NCBI GenBank assembly: GCA_900543805.1 | Contig: UQTE01000013.1 | Span: 4,993-68,992 of the forward strand | Length of the DNA stretch: 64,000 nucleotides | Direction: 5' to 3' | Source of the DNA: an uncultured Sutterella sp. | GTDB lineage: Bacteria; Pseudomonadota; Gammaproteobacteria; Burkholderiales; Burkholderiaceae_F | In this document: positions 53,864 through 62,479 of the stretch, one piece after another | How the letters are laid out: each line of letters starts with the position of its first letter | Position numbering within the stretch: the stretch's first letter is position 1 | Position numbers and translations under genes: made by a program | Notes under the pieces: model-generated | Database searches by the model: none | What the model was told of the DNA's origin: nothing | The model's input: only the letters and a program-made list of their open reading frames with translations

Positions 53864-55626
53864 TGCGCACCGTTCTCAGCCTTCTCCTCGCCCTGACGCT
53901 CGGTGTTTCCGTCGCAGAGGAGCGCCCGGCCACCGAGCGCCCCAAGCTCATCGTGGGCGTGACGGAATTCGCGCTCTCCGAAGACGGGCGCGACATCACG
54001 GAGGCGCTTCATCGGGCGGCGGCGCCGCTCGCCGACCAATACGACCTCGAATTCCGATCGATGCCCGTGCCGGAACTCGAGCGCGCCGCGCGCGAGCGCC
54101 GCGTCGACCTCGTGTTGGGAAGCGCCGGGCTCGTCGTGCGTCTCGCCGACGCGGGCGCAAAGCCCATCGTCACGACCTTGGGACACGGGGCGATCAACGC
54201 CAACCAAAACGAAGGCTCCGCCTTTCTCGTGCGCCGCGACCGAGAGGATCTGCAGACGCTCGGCGACCTGGCGGGAAAGAACCTCGTCGCCAACCGTCCC
54301 TCGGGGTTTTCGGGCTATCTGATCGCCATGGGCGAAATCGCGCTCGCAGGAAACGATCCGGACCATTTCTTCTCGTCCCGCACCTTCATCGGGGCGCAGA
54401 ACGCCTCGCACGAAATCGCTAGGCAGGTCCGATACGGATTCGCCGACGTGGGGATTCTTCGGCTCTGCGCCTGGGAGGAACTTCTTGAAAAGGATCCGTC
54501 GGCGGCCAAGGATCTGCGGATTCTTGCGCCCAAGGAAAGCAGGAGCGCCTGCGTACATTCGACCGACCTCTATCCCGCGCACACGCTCGCGGCCCTTCCG
54601 CACGTGACGCCCGAGGCCGTGACGGCGACGACCCTCGCTTTCCTTCGGATGCCCCCGACTGAACGGGGTCGAAGCTGGGCGGTCGCGACCGACTATCTCT
54701 CGATCGACAAACTCTTCCGGGCGCTCAAGCCCGGTCCCTACCGCTATCTGCGAGAACCCGTCTGGAAGCGTTTTCTCGCCGAATACTTTCCCTTCATCCT
54801 GATCTTCCTCGGGGTGGCGCTACTCTTTCTCTGGCAGTTTGAGAACACCAAGCGCCTTCTCGAAAAGCGCACGCTCGAAGTGCGCCGCCTCGCGCAAAAA
54901 GAGGCCGAACAGGAGCGGCGCCTTCTCTTTCTCGAGCGCAACACCATGGTGAGCCAGCTCTCGAGCATGCTCGCGCACGAACTCCATCAGCCGCTCGCCG
55001 CGATCCGCCTCTACGCCCGAGGACTCGTGAAGCTTCTCGCCCGCACGAATCCCTCGCCCGAAGTGACCGAAGCGGCCGACGCCATCGCCGACGAGGCGAC
55101 GCGCGCCAAGGAAATCGTCGAGCGCGTGCGCGCCTACGCGAGAAACCGCCGCGCGGAAAGAAAGGAGACGCCGCTCTCGGAGATCCTCCAAAACGCCGTC
55201 TCCCACTTTCAGAGCGGCGCCAAGGCACCCGTTCCCCTCACGATCTCGGGCGACACGGACGTCGTCGTGTCCGTCTCGGCGTTGGAAATCGAACTCGTCT
55301 TCGTGAACCTTCTCAAAAACGCGCGCGAAGCGGCGATGAAGGGACCGAACCCGAAGATCTCGATCACCGTGCGGCGCGACGACCGCAGGGTGGCGATCGA
55401 CGTGCGCGACAACGGACCCGTTCTCGATGAAGAGGCGCGAAAGCGCCTCACAATGCCCGTTTCGAGCGAAAAGCCCGAGGGGCTGGGCTTGGGTCTCGGG
55501 ATCGCCCGCGGGATTCTCGAGCAGCACGCGGGCAAACTTGAATTTTCCGTGAACGCCCCCGAACCCGGCCTCACCGCCACGGTGACGCTGCCGCTCCCTC
55601 ATCAGTTGACATCCTCACCGCCCTGA
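53860..55626 (+). CDS. TtrS-like sensor histidine kinase, 3' end altered by the IS605 element
   Basis: A signal peptide and a PhnD-like periplasmic binding domain (residues ~25-290; LIVGVTEFALSEDGRDITEA, RRVDLVLGSAGLV) are followed by one transmembrane helix (FPFILIFLGVALLFLWQF) and a kinase core: H-box SMLAHELHQPLAAIRL (~367), N-box VFVNLLKNAREAA (~487), G-box GLGLGLGIARGIL. The final codons (about LTSSPP) are read from the IS605-type element that begins near 55606, so the native C-terminus was lost or replaced by a few residues. The catalytic core is complete, so it is likely still functional. Confidence 0.88.
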   Translation: MMRTVLSLLLALTLGVSVAEERPATERPKLIVGVTEFALSEDGRDITEALHRAAAPLADQYDLEFRSMPVPELERAARERRVDLVLGSAGLVVRLADAGAKPIVTTLGHGAINANQNEGSAFLVRRDREDLQTLGDLAGKNLVANRPSGFSGYLIAMGEIALAGNDPDHFFSSRTFIGAQNASHEIARQVRYGFADVGILRLCAWEELLEKDPSAAKDLRILAPKESRSACVHSTDLYPAHTLAALPHVTPEAVTATTLAFLRMPPTERGRSWAVATDYLSIDKLFRALKPGPYRYLREPVWKRFLAEYFPFILIFLGVALLFLWQFENTKRLLEKRTLEVRRLAQKEAEQERRLLFLERNTMVSQLSSMLAHELHQPLAAIRLYARGLVKLLARTNPSPEVTEAADAIADEATRAKEIVERVRAYARNRRAERKETPLSEILQNAVSHFQSGAKAPVPLTISGDTDVVVSVSALEIELVFVNLLKNAREAAMKGPNPKISITVRRDDRRVAIDVRDNGPVLDEEARKRLTMPVSSEKPEGLGLGLGIARGILEQHAGKLEFSVNAPEPGLTATVTLPLPHQLTSSPP

Positions 55627-55750
55627 AGGACGGTGATTCCCTACTGTGCCGTTGGCGGCTGAGCCGCCAACGGTCGCTTCGACGGGTTCCTGCTGCTGGA
55701 CGACTCTCCCCTTGCGGGAAGGTCGACTCACTTGAGCTGCGTTCACAGGA
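55586..55750 (-). ncRNA. Predicted omega-RNA scaffold and guide of TnpB
   Basis: In IS605 elements the TnpB guide RNA comes from the tnpB 3' end and right end, and its guide is the adjoining flank. By that rule the scaffold would end near 55606 and the ~16-20-base guide would be copied from 55605 downward, the last codons of the sensor-kinase gene. Position is inferred from family behaviour, not from a recognised fold. Confidence 0.35.
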
Positions 55751-56910
55751 ACGAGCTCCCCACAGGCTCTGAGGCGCTGCCCGCGCCCGAGAATGTTGAT
55801 CGCAGCAACGGCGTCGGCATTGTCCTCGTACCCGCAGGACGTGCATCGGAACTTCGCCTGCGTCCTGCGGTTTTCCTTCGATACGCACCCGCAGACGGGA
55901 CACGTCCGACTGGTGTTCTGCGGAGGTACCGCAAATACCAGCCCGCCGAGTTCGGTCATCTTGGCGTTGAGGAGGGAAAAGAACATTCCCCATCCCTGAT
56001 CCAAAATCGCACGATTCAGACCGCTCTTCTGCTTCACGTTCCTGCCCGGTTCCTCCACGGTCCCGCTTGACGACGCCGTCATGTTTTTGATCTTCAGATC
56101 TTCGCGATAGAGCACTGCGTGGTTTTGGCAGAGTCTGTTCGAGGCTTTCTGAAGCAGATCGCGACGGCTGTCGGCCACGGTCTTGTGGAGACGGGCAATC
56201 CGCTGTTGCTGCTTGATCCAATTCTTGGAAAACTTGACCATCCGCTTGAGGCGCCGCTGCTCCTTCGCGAGCTTGTCCAACTTGTCCCGCAGACAACGGA
56301 CACCCTTCTCATAGGTGCCGTCGGAGCAGGTGTACAGACGCACAACGCCCATGTCGATGCCTGCCTCGTCTCCCTGCACGGGATGAACCGGGTCGGACAC
56401 TTCCCGCTCCGTCTGCACGGAGACGTACCACCCGTCGACCTTGCGGCTGACGGTGACGTTCTTGGGCTTTCCTTCGATGAAGCGGCTACGGCGATACTTC
56501 ACCCAGCCGATGCTCGGCAGGAAGATCTGTCTACGGGCTTCGTCCACTTTGAAACCCTGCGGATAGCGGATGGAATCTTCGTTGCGAAACTTTTTGTGAA
56601 ACTTCGGAAAGTCCGCGCGTCCTTCGAAGAAGTTCGTGAAAGCACGCATCAGATCCTTGAGACTTTGCTGCAGGACCTGACTGTGGCACTCGGACAGCCA
56701 CTTCGTTTCCTCTGCGGTCTTCCATTCCGGGAGCTGTTCGCAAAGCTTCGCATACGAGATCTTGAAGTCCGGATCCGACGAACGCTGATCGCGGTTCCAA
56801 GCCAAAGCCTTGTTGTAGACGAAACGAGCACAGCCGCAGAACCGGGAGAGTTTGCGGCACGTCGCCCCGTCGGGCTTGAGCTTGAATTGAAAGGCTTTTC
56901 GTAGGATCAT
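55615..56910 (-). CDS. tnpB: TnpB, RNA-guided nuclease of the IS605-type element
   Basis: A full-length 431-residue TnpB. RuvC residues are visible: first Asp in AGIDMGVV (~188), Glu in LYREDLKIKN (~268), last Asp in YEDNADAVAAINIL. The zinc ribbon CPVCGCVS...CTSCGYED precedes the last Asp. A basic N-terminal region (LKPDGATCRKLSRFCGCARF, YNKALAWN) is typical. All catalytic residues appear intact. The protein continues ~50 residues past the last RuvC motif with a Gln/Gly-rich tail whose DNA overlaps the presumed omega-RNA region. Confidence 0.92.
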   Translation of the reverse strand: MILRKAFQFKLKPDGATCRKLSRFCGCARFVYNKALAWNRDQRSSDPDFKISYAKLCEQLPEWKTAEETKWLSECHSQVLQQSLKDLMRAFTNFFEGRADFPKFHKKFRNEDSIRYPQGFKVDEARRQIFLPSIGWVKYRRSRFIEGKPKNVTVSRKVDGWYVSVQTEREVSDPVHPVQGDEAGIDMGVVRLYTCSDGTYEKGVRCLRDKLDKLAKEQRRLKRMVKFSKNWIKQQQRIARLHKTVADSRRDLLQKASNRLCQNHAVLYREDLKIKNMTASSSGTVEEPGRNVKQKSGLNRAILDQGWGMFFSLLNAKMTELGGLVFAVPPQNTSRTCPVCGCVSKENRRTQAKFRCTSCGYEDNADAVAAINILGRGQRLRACGELVPVNAAQVSRPSRKGRVVQQQEPVEATVGGSAANGTVGNHRPSGR

Positions 56911-56942
56911 AAGAGCATTATAGCACTTGGTCTTACGAAGTT

Positions 56943-57350
56943 ATGGAAAGCATTCGAACTGGAAGACACTGCGTATTCGAAATTAATGTGCATTTGGTCT
57001 TCGTTACAAAATACCGAAAATCAGTCTTCACGGCGCAACACCTGGATGCGATGCGGGAGGTGGCGGGAAAGGTTTGCCGGGACTTCGGCGCCGAACTGCG
57101 GGAATTGGACGGAGAAAAGGATCACGTTCACCTTTTGGTGAGCTATCCGCCGAAGGTTGCGGTCTCGTCGCTCGTGAACAGCCTCAAGGGCGTGACGAGC
57201 CGTATGCTTAGAAAGCGGTTCCCCGAGTTGGAGAAAGCTTACTACAAGGGACAGCTCTGGTCACCCTCCTATTTCGCCGCCAGTTGCGGCGGGGCGCCTT
57301 TGGAGAAGATCAAGGAATACATTCGACAGCAGGAAACGCCGTCGAAGTGA
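56943..57350 (+). CDS. tnpA: TnpA, Y1 HUH transposase of the IS605-type element
   Basis: A 135-residue IS200-type transposase. The HUH motif is DHVHLLVSYPP (~60) and the nucleophilic Tyr is in KIKEYIRQQ near the C-terminus. FEINVHLVFVTKYRKSVF is the family's N-terminal strand. It acts on single-stranded ends and recognises the hairpins. Only 32 bases separate it from the tnpB start, so both promoters are squeezed into that gap or overlap the genes. Intact and probably active. Confidence 0.92.
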   Translation: MESIRTGRHCVFEINVHLVFVTKYRKSVFTAQHLDAMREVAGKVCRDFGAELRELDGEKDHVHLLVSYPPKVAVSSLVNSLKGVTSRMLRKRFPELEKAYYKGQLWSPSYFAASCGGAPLEKIKEYIRQQETPSK

Positions 57351-57404
57351 AGAAATGGCGCCTTATATCCCCGCCCTGAAGAGACGGGGCTTTACGGCGC
57401 TTTT

Positions 57405-58326
57405 AAGTAATGCTTTGAGCGAACCCACTTGCGGGCGCCCTTCTTGGGGGTGCCGTTCTCGTTGTAGTTGTCGGGATTGACCGCACGAAGAGAGCGGTCC
57501 ATCGCCCTTTGAAGACGACGGACTTCTTTGGCATCCTCCTTCGGAGCGGAGATGTCGATCTTCGCAACCGAGCCGTTCGCATGCACGCTGGTTACGTTCC
57601 GAAGGCTCGGATCAATCCCCATGCACTCTTCTTTCGGCGCGGCAACGGTCCGGGCGGGAGGGACGCCGTCCAAGACGAGATGGACGTAGAACCGCTCCTT
57701 TCCGCGAATTCGTTTCCGGACAAGACAGCAATACCGAACGCGCCGAGGCTTGGAAGGATCCGCGGGATCGGCCAGAGCCTCCCGGACATAGCGGTCCTTC
57801 GGGTCGACGACCGCCCTGTAGAGCCTCTTTCCGTAGCGAACGGACTGCTCCTTATGCTTCCAAACCACCCCGGTGGCCTTGTTTTTCCCGCGAAGGGAAT
57901 GCAGGCCGCGGCCTCTCCCGCGGAATCGGGGACGTCCTTTCTTATGGAAGATCCAATCCGCATAAGACCGATACAGATCGTCGGCAATGATCTGCCCCAG
58001 GTTGCTGTTGAGCTGTTTTTTTTCCGTCCGCTTCTCTCTGCGTGTTCTTTGAGAATCTTTTCGAAATCATTGGCCGAGGACAGTCCGTAGTCCTTGCGGA
58101 TCTTCTGAAACCTTTGGTTCCTTTCAGGTCCTTTGGGGAGCCTGCAGATTTCCTTCCACTCATCCGACTGCTTCATCTTTCGATCCCGTCGGAGGACAGT
58201 ACCCAAAGTCGCGTTGCGCAACTGAAGAGCGTACAGAAAATCACGGGCGAACACCCGCCGCCCGGCCGAATCAACGCGGAACGGAAGCTTCAAAATAAAA
58301 CAGGGGACGGTCTCTTTCTCTTCCAT
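57405..58326 (-). pseudogene. Second TnpB-family gene, frameshifted and truncated
   Basis: Reading leftwards from 58326 (MEEKETVPCFILKLPFRVD), the frame breaks at an A8 run (58016-58023 on plus as T8). One extra A would restore QLNSNLGQIIADDLYRSYAD and continue into VDPKDRYVREALADP, the RuvC-start ECMGIDPSLRNVTSVHANG and RRLQRAMDRSLRAVNPDNYN. It stops after SKHYLK, where the IS605-type left end begins, so the C-terminal RuvC and zinc-ribbon parts are missing. It belongs to a different TnpB lineage from the intact tnpB. Nonfunctional because of truncation. Confidence 0.85.
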
Positions 58327-58654
58327 GGCAAGGAATTATAGCCGTCGATCGACAATTGTTTCAAGCCGCATTCCTCCCTCGAAGAAATTCGAGGGCTTCC
58401 TGCGGATATTCTGTGAAGACGTCGACGCACGACTGAGACCGGCCCGCCCGCTCTCGTCTCCGTCTCGGGCTTCCGCCCTTTTCCGGACCCTCGGCCGAGA
58501 CCGAAGGTCCGCCCTCGGGCGGGCGGCGAAAAACCTGCGCTCCTCCCCGATTTCGTCCTTTTCGCCCCGCCCTTCAGGACTCTTTAAGTCGCATGTAGCA
58601 TAGTCGCGACTAATCTCAATCATTGTGACAGAACAACCCTGAGGAGACCCAACC
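58327..58654. other. Intergenic region with remnant transposon end and reductase promoter
   Basis: A perfect hairpin CCCTCGAA-GAAA-TTCGAGGG lies at 58376-58395, just beyond the start of the decayed TnpB gene, and is probably the left-end hairpin of that older element. Open frames further right are shadows without support. The promoter of the exported reductase should lie at about 58580-58640. Confidence 0.5.
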
Positions 58655-60463
58655 GTGATTCAAGGACTCTTTCGCAAGAGCGCCCTCTTTCTCGCGCTCG
58701 CCGGCCTGACGTTCGCCGCCCAGGCCTACACCTTCAAACCGGGCGCATACGAGGTGACCACCCGCGGCAACGCCGGCCCGCTCACGGTCGTCACGACCTT
58801 TTCGAAAAACCGCATTGAAAAGATCGAGATCAAGACTTCGAACGACACCTCCTACGTGGGCGGCGTCGCCATGGAAAAGGTGCGAAACGAAATCCTCTCG
58901 AAGCAGCACCTCGGCGTCGACACGGTTTCGGGCGCCACGATGTCGTCGGCCGCGCTTTTGCGCGCCGTGGGCGAAGCGGCCGAGAAGGCGGGCGTCAAGG
59001 CCGAGAGTCTCGTGCCCCACAAGAAGCCCGTGGATCCCGCCGCGCTTCCCGCCGAAAAAATCACGACCGACGTCGTCGTGATCGGGGCGGGCGGCACGGG
59101 TCTTGCGGCCGCCGCGACCGCCGCCGAAAAGGGCGTCAAGGTCCTCCTCATCGAAAAGATGCCCTTTGCGGGCGGCTCCTCCGCGCTCGCGGGCGGCGCC
59201 ATCGTCGGCACCGGAACGTCCTACCAGAAGGCCGCGGGCATTCGCGACGACGTCGACGACATGCTCGAAGACTGGGCCGAACACGACGAAACGGCCGTCA
59301 AGGGCGGCGACAAGGACTATCCCGATCCGAAGCTTCGCCGCCTCATGCTCGAACGGAGTACCGAAGCCGTCGAATGGCTCGGGAAGACCGTGGGTCTCGA
59401 ATTCGCCGAACCCCGTCCCTTCGGACACGGCGGCGACAAGCGCGCCCACGCCCCGAAGGCGAGCCCCGTGCCCGCGAGCGGCATGGGAAGCTCCCCGGCG
59501 GGCGGCGCCTTCGTCGTGAAGGCCGTGCAGGACTACGCCAAGAAGCTCGGCGTCACGATGCGGTTCAACACGACCGCCTACGAACTCGTCAAGAACGAGA
59601 AGGGCGAAGTGACCGGCGTTCTCGCCCACGACGGCAAGAAGCGCTATGAGGTCAAGGCCGACGCCGTCGTCCTCGCGACGGGCGGCTTTGCGCACAATAT
59701 GGAAATGATGGCCGAACGTCTCCCCGTCTTCACGGTCGCGACCGAACGCTCCGTCGCCGCGAAGGGCGACACCGGGGACGGCCTTCGCATGGCGCTCAAG
59801 GCCGGTGCGGCCGAAGCCGACGACTCCTGGGTGATCGGGCTTCATCTTCTTCCGCGCTACGACGAACTCAAGACCGCCATTGCGGGCAAATCCAAGCAGC
59901 GCGACCTCGTCCTCGTCAATGAAAAGGGACAGCGCTTCGTGAACGAAGCCCTCCCCTACATTGCGGATCACTGCGGCATGCAGCGCGTCTGTTGGGTCGT
60001 CATCGACTCGTCCGACGAAAAGAAGGCCGACATCGCGGCCAAATACTTCAACTACGACGTCGCGGTCTACGGAGAAGACTTCGCGAAGCTCGGCCGCCGC
60101 ATGGGCGTTCCCGCCGAAGTCTTCGAGAAAACCATGAAGGAATACAACGAAAACGCCGAGGACGGCGACGATCCGGTCTTCGGGAAGGACGAGGACTATC
60201 TGCGTCCGCTCGTCAAGGCTCCGTTCTTCGCGATCCGCGTCGAACCGGGGCTCGGCGGCACAATCGGCGGCGTGAAGACCACGTCCGACTTTGAAGTCCT
60301 CGACAAGACGGGCAAGGTGATTCCGGGCCTCTACGCGGGCGGCGAAATGGCGAACCGCCCCTACTACGCGCGCAACTATGAATCGGGCACGGGCCTCGGC
60401 CTCGCCTACGGTTCGGGCCGCGTCGCGGGCGCCGCGGCAGCGGAGCGCGCGCTCAAGAAGTGA
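58655..60463 (+). CDS. Exported FMN/FAD fumarate-reductase-like flavoprotein
   Basis: A periplasmic reductase for fumarate, urocanate or a similar alpha,beta-unsaturated acid. The GTG start at 58655 follows GAGGAG, and a signal peptide ends near AQAYT. An FMN-binding domain (~25-110) carries the ApbE flavinylation motif DTVSGATMSS (Thr95 the likely FMN site). The FAD_binding_2 domain starts VVVIGAGGTGLAAAATAAEKG (~129) and ends with GLYAGGEMANRPYYARNYES and GTGLGLAYGSGR. No haem motifs (CxxCH) are present, so electrons must enter through FMN. A nearby quinol-oxidising partner is not seen. Which organic acid it reduces cannot be decided. Confidence 0.88.
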   Translation: MIQGLFRKSALFLALAGLTFAAQAYTFKPGAYEVTTRGNAGPLTVVTTFSKNRIEKIEIKTSNDTSYVGGVAMEKVRNEILSKQHLGVDTVSGATMSSAALLRAVGEAAEKAGVKAESLVPHKKPVDPAALPAEKITTDVVVIGAGGTGLAAAATAAEKGVKVLLIEKMPFAGGSSALAGGAIVGTGTSYQKAAGIRDDVDDMLEDWAEHDETAVKGGDKDYPDPKLRRLMLERSTEAVEWLGKTVGLEFAEPRPFGHGGDKRAHAPKASPVPASGMGSSPAGGAFVVKAVQDYAKKLGVTMRFNTTAYELVKNEKGEVTGVLAHDGKKRYEVKADAVVLATGGFAHNMEMMAERLPVFTVATERSVAAKGDTGDGLRMALKAGAAEADDSWVIGLHLLPRYDELKTAIAGKSKQRDLVLVNEKGQRFVNEALPYIADHCGMQRVCWVVIDSSDEKKADIAAKYFNYDVAVYGEDFAKLGRRMGVPAEVFEKTMKEYNENAEDGDDPVFGKDEDYLRPLVKAPFFAIRVEPGLGGTIGGVKTTSDFEVLDKTGKVIPGLYAGGEMANRPYYARNYESGTGLGLAYGSGRVAGAAAAERALKK

Positions 60464-60487
60464 CACGGGAAATTTCCTTCGACCAAG

Positions 60488-60526
60488 GGTCCGTCAGGCG
60501 CACCGCCGGGCGGACCTTTTCTTTTG
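60488..60526 (+). terminator. Terminator of the FMN/FAD reductase gene
   Basis: GGTCCG pairs with CGGACC across a 17-base loop region and is followed by TTTTCTTTT, 24 bases after the stop codon. Confidence 0.75.
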
Positions 60527-60711
60527 GAAAAGCCGCAACAATTTTCGAAAATCCTTTCTTTCGCCCGACCCCAGGCGTTCCGGGGCGTTGCCCCGGTAAA
60601 ACGTCGGAGAGCGGCCTCTTCAGGCGTTGCGACATCAGACGGTTTCCTTACGTTCCGAGGCGGACATGGCAGAATGGGTAGCTCGTTCCACCACCAGAAA
60701 GGGAGACCGAA

Positions 60712-60984
60712 ATGCGAACCGCAACCGCCAAACTGAGGAACCGCGACGACGAACTGCTCCGGACGCTCGTCCGGGAACTTGGGAAGACCGAAGAGGAGAT
60801 TCTCGCCCAGGGCCTGCGCGCCCTCTATGCCGACGTCATGCTCGGGCGCAATATGGCGCGTTTTTCGGCTGACGATTTTCATGCCTGTCTGAAGCAGCTC
60901 GAGAAGAAAGCCAAGGAACCGCAGCCCCTTCGCCGCAGTATTGAACCTCGGGAAGAAAGCGGATCTCTTTGGGAGGAATTCTGA
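60712..60984 (+). CDS. Small protein, possible ribbon-helix-helix/antitoxin type (90 aa)
   Basis: The ATG follows AAAGGGAGACC. The N-terminal ~45 residues (TATAKLRNRDDELLRTLVRE, LGKTEEEILAQGLRALYADV) have the strand-helix-helix pattern of ribbon-helix-helix DNA-binding proteins. The rest is charged and helical and ends SGSLWEEF. No toxin gene accompanies it: the neighbours are an MFS transporter (convergent) and the reductase. An orphan antitoxin or regulator is possible, but the assignment is weak. Confidence 0.55.
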   Translation: MRTATAKLRNRDDELLRTLVRELGKTEEEILAQGLRALYADVMLGRNMARFSADDFHACLKQLEKKAKEPQPLRRSIEPREESGSLWEEF

Positions 60985-61001
60985 CGAATGGGCTCAGCCC
61001 C

Positions 61002-62177
61002 TCAGTCCGAGAAGAGCGGGCGCTCTCCGAAGGCGTAGAGAGCGCTCGCGCCCCACACTCCGATAGTAGCCAGCATGAAGGCGACGATCACCCAAGGCTC
61101 GTGCACGAGATCGAAAAGCACCCCGCAGGCCCAGGGTCCGAGCCCCGCGATGACGTAGCCCGTACCCTGCGCAAAGCCCGAAATCAAAAAGAGTTCCGAG
61201 AGGTTCTTGGTCTTCCGGCTCATGACGAGCATGGCGAGACTGAAGGCGAGCCCCTGCGAGACCCCCGCCATGAGGCAGCCGACGAAGGCGACGCTGCCGC
61301 CCCGCAGCCACAGAAAGACCCCGACCGCGAAATTGAGCGCACAGAGGAAGGACGTCCTGCGCCCTCCCCCGCAAACGCGCACGATCCAGGGCGAGAAGAT
61401 GCTCGCGGGCGCGCTGATCAGAAGAAAGGCCGCGACGCCGAAGCCCGCGTCCGCCGCGCTGAAGCCTTCGGTCTTGAGGATGGTCGGAAGCCACGCCGCC
61501 GTCGTGTAGATCGTCAGCGACTGCATGCTCATCACGAGCATCACCGCCCAGACCATGGGATTTCGCAAGAACCCCGCGCCGAAATGAAAGCGGTTTTCCG
61601 TGACGGCCCCCTTCTTGGGCGCCGCCCACCAAGCGAGAAGCGCCAGGGCCGAGAGCGCGACCCAGAGCCCGAAGGGAGCGGTGAGCGTCCCCCAGCGCTC
61701 CCACATCGGAACGGACACGTAGGTCCCGATCGCGCCCGAAAATCCGATGAAGCCCGTGAAAAGACCCATGGCCACGTCCGCGCGTTCGGGGAAGTTCTGC
61801 TTTAAAAGGACCGGCATCAGTACGTTGAGAAACGCAATCCCCGTCGCGATGAAGACGGTGGAAACGAGGAGCGCCGCGTAGTCCGTGACGAGGCGTCCCG
61901 CGGCGCCGACAAGAACGAAAAGGACCGAGAGCGTGAGCGCCCGCAAGAGGCCCGTGCGGGCGCTCACGACGGGGCCGAGCAGTCCGCAAAGCCCGAAGCA
62001 GGCGATCGGAAGGGCGCAGAGAAAGCCGAAGGCGGAGTATCCGATCCCGAAGGTCGTCATGACGGGTTCGGTCAGCACCCCCACGCAAGTGACGGGCCCG
62101 CGCATGATGAGGATCATGGCGAGAAGCGCCGTGAGCAGCATGACGAGCGATCCGGTTTTCTCTCCTTCCCGAGGCAT
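61002..62177 (-). CDS. MFS transporter, CynX/NimT-like (391 aa)
   Basis: A 12-helix major facilitator. The start at 62177 (MPREGEKTGSLVML) follows AGGAAG; the longer frame adds no membrane sequence. Hydrophobic segments alternate throughout, with a central loop PKKGAVTENRFHFGAG separating two six-helix halves. The CynX/NimT-like appearance (short loops, MRGPVTCVGVLTEPV start of helix 1) suggests export or import of a small anion or drug-like compound. The substrate is unknown. Confidence 0.8.
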   Translation of the reverse strand: MPREGEKTGSLVMLLTALLAMILIMRGPVTCVGVLTEPVMTTFGIGYSAFGFLCALPIACFGLCGLLGPVVSARTGLLRALTLSVLFVLVGAAGRLVTDYAALLVSTVFIATGIAFLNVLMPVLLKQNFPERADVAMGLFTGFIGFSGAIGTYVSVPMWERWGTLTAPFGLWVALSALALLAWWAAPKKGAVTENRFHFGAGFLRNPMVWAVMLVMSMQSLTIYTTAAWLPTILKTEGFSAADAGFGVAAFLLISAPASIFSPWIVRVCGGGRRTSFLCALNFAVGVFLWLRGGSVAFVGCLMAGVSQGLAFSLAMLVMSRKTKNLSELFLISGFAQGTGYVIAGLGPWACGVLFDLVHEPWVIVAFMLATIGVWGASALYAFGERPLFSD

Positions 62178-62479
62178 TCTTTTCTTCCTTTTGAGGGGTC
62201 GGACGGCCGACGCGGCCGCCCCTTTAAATTCCTGAATTTTACGGCAGGAGGGACACCTTCGGTTTTGGCAAGGCGTCAAGTTGCTTGCGGGATGCGACAG
62301 AGCCGCTTCCGAGCAAAGCTTTCGTCTCCCGAGGAAGACGATTTTCAGGTTCTCACGCGGCTACTTCCCGAAGCGCCCGCTGCACCGCCGATTTTTTCCG
62401 CCTCTGATAGAATGACGAAACTCCATCGGCGGACGCCTCATCCACGTCCGCGTTTCATTTTTCAGAGAAGGAATTCATC
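62178..62479. other. Divergent intergenic region, MFS gene and ppaC
   Basis: No gene is seen. A TAGAAT -10-like element (62407-62412) lies ~70 bases before the ppaC start. No RNA motif was recognised. Confidence 0.4.

Larger units (their letters stand above)
55606..57404. mobile_element. IS605-type element (IS200/IS605 family)
   Basis: Divergent tnpB (minus) and tnpA (plus) genes lie between two subterminal hairpins: TCACCG-N10-CGGTGA (55615-55636) at the tnpB 3' end, and CCCCG-N11-CGGGG (57369-57389) at the other end. The ends are not inverted repeats of each other, as expected for single-strand (HUH) transposition, and there is no target duplication. The probable right end is at ~55606, after the GTCAA on the minus strand, and the left end near 57401-57404. 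The exact borders are inferred. Confidence 0.85.

Noticed and set aside
58336..58623. 95-codon minus-strand frame between the TnpB remnant and the reductase
   Set aside because: No ribosome site, biased Arg/Glu composition, crosses a hairpin and the expected promoter of the reductase.
60656..60700. Possible tRNA-like or small RNA stretch after the reductase gene
   Set aside because: No cloverleaf, T-loop or CCA could be built; it is better explained as the leader of the small gene at 60712.
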